DNA from: a virus
Length of the DNA: 35,391 bases
Strand: one strand, 5' to 3'
IMG/VR virus record: IMGVR_UViG_3300044729_003416
Coordinates: 1-35,391 of that record
The notes below the pieces were generated by a model that was given only the letters and a program-made list of their open reading frames with translations, searched no databases and was not told where the DNA came from. Shown in pieces: positions 34,926-35,391 of the stretch (its first letter is position 1; every line of letters starts with the position of its first letter). Both the position numbers and the translations under genes were made by a program.

Positions 34926-35391
34926 ATGACACAAGCCTCAGGCGCTGTTGAGCCGGCAGCACGTATCACGCGGCCGCGCTTTGCCCAGGTGCCGATCGCA
35001 TTGCTCGAAACCTGCGCAGATCGCAAGGGGACCCTCTTTGTTTACTCTTGGCTGTGGCACTACGCCGGCCAGAACGACCAGGCGTTCCCATCAATCGCTC
35101 GGCTGGCTATGGAGTGCCGCATGAAGGAAGACCACGTTCGAGCGGCCCTGCGGTGGCTTGTGGAAAACGGATGGATCAGTCGTGTTGACCGAGTGGGGCA
35201 GACGGCGCTTTTTCATGTGAGATATGAGCAGACCCCTCCCCCAAAAGGGGGACCCCTCCCCCAAAAAGGGGACCCCCCAAAAAGGGGACCCCACCCCTCC
35301 CCCAAAAGGGGGACCCCCCCCCTCCCCCAAAAGGGGGACCCTAACAAGAGGGATTTAACAAGAGGAACTGAACAAGAGTCTTTAGAACCCC
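34926..35391 (+). CDS. Replication initiator-like protein (partial)
   Basis: 155 codons, open at the window edge. Residues ~15-100 contain RFAQVPIALLETCADRKGTL, FPSIARLAMECRMKEDHVRA and ALRWLVENGWISRVDRVGQT, a winged helix-turn-helix of the HTH_36 type found at the N-terminus of phage replication initiators. From residue ~103 the sequence is Pro/Lys/Gly-rich, encoded by palindromic repeats at 35231-35345. In phages of the lambda O type the origin lies inside the initiator gene in this place. It would bind the origin and recruit helicase. The remaining C-terminus is not visible. Confidence 0.75.
   Translation, partial: MTQASGAVEPAARITRPRFAQVPIALLETCADRKGTLFVYSWLWHYAGQNDQAFPSIARLAMECRMKEDHVRAALRWLVENGWISRVDRVGQTALFHVRYEQTPPPKGGPLPQKGDPPKRGPHPSPKRGTPPLPQKGDPNKRDLTRGTEQESLEP
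35231..35378. repeat. Predicted replication origin: inverted-repeat iterons and a 14-bp repeat
   Basis: Five copies of an inverted repeat close to CCCCCAAAAGGGGG are centred near 35244, 35265, 35280, 35305 and 35330. Three copies of AACAAGAG follow at 35343, 35357 and 35371, exactly 14 bp apart. The copies fall in different reading frames, so the pattern is kept at the DNA level. A run of nine C (35314-35322) is prone to slippage. Confidence 0.6.

Noticed and set aside
35231-35345. CRISPR array
   Set aside because: The repeats are short inverted units with irregular 16-25 bp spacing and no spacers of array size.
1-35391. tRNA genes, integrase or attachment sites
   Set aside because: No cloverleaf, tyrosine or serine recombinase motifs, or long terminal repeats were recognised by eye; a tRNA search tool would be needed to exclude short RNA genes.

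Overview
The window is a stretch of a tailed (siphovirus-like) phage or prophage genome that probably infects a picocyanobacterium of the Synechococcus/Cyanobium type. The host guess rests on three things: the visibly GC-rich base composition, a thymidylate kinase whose whole motif string looks picocyanobacterial, and several small protein families that I associate with that clade. I see no integrase, attachment site, CRISPR array or recognisable tRNA, so lytic and lysogenic lifestyles cannot be told apart here.

Most genes run leftward (minus strand). Reading in that direction from the right: a divergent control region (34408-34535) separates a rightward replication-initiator gene, cut by the window end, from a leftward recombination block (Rad52-family annealing protein, SSB, HNH-type zinc protein, RusA resolvase). 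Next comes one rightward DNA-binding protein, then a Gp157-like protein, a zinc ribbon fused to an RNA polymerase alpha C-terminal-like domain, and a long chain of tightly coupled small genes. That chain includes a SNF2-type helicase, a DNA methyltransferase, a minimal PolX-like nucleotidyltransferase and a dCTP deaminase. The packaging and head block follows: small terminase, thymidylate kinase, a winged-helix-like protein, lysozyme, large terminase, two small proteins, a sigma-70-type sigma factor and the portal. After the portal lies an accessory zone (8.2-14.5 kb) of small zinc-binding and hypothetical genes plus two paralogous, very basic proteins. Then come the MuF-type head protein, an HNH endonuclease, three head-tail connector candidates and a probable tail protein at the left edge.

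Two rightward clusters of small accessory genes (899-2020 and 4285-6962) interrupt the structural block. Each starts from nearly the same duplicated divergent promoter region. No major capsid protein is visible where one would be expected; the second cluster occupies that place.

The most interesting theme is transcription. The phage encodes both a divergent sigma factor and an alpha-CTD-like protein. Four successive leftward genes carry the same promoter module: an upstream box, a short dyad and a TAnnnT element. The distance from the box to the TAnnnT element is exactly 56 nt in all four, and a GC-rich leader hairpin usually follows. A fifth gene has a variant. Other repeated signals are a hairpin spacer straddling stop codons in the small-gene zone, a GGAAAGCT motif before structural genes, and a predicted replication origin inside the initiator gene, built of inverted-repeat iterons plus a 14-bp-periodic repeat. 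Together these suggest a modular, phage-controlled transcription programme.
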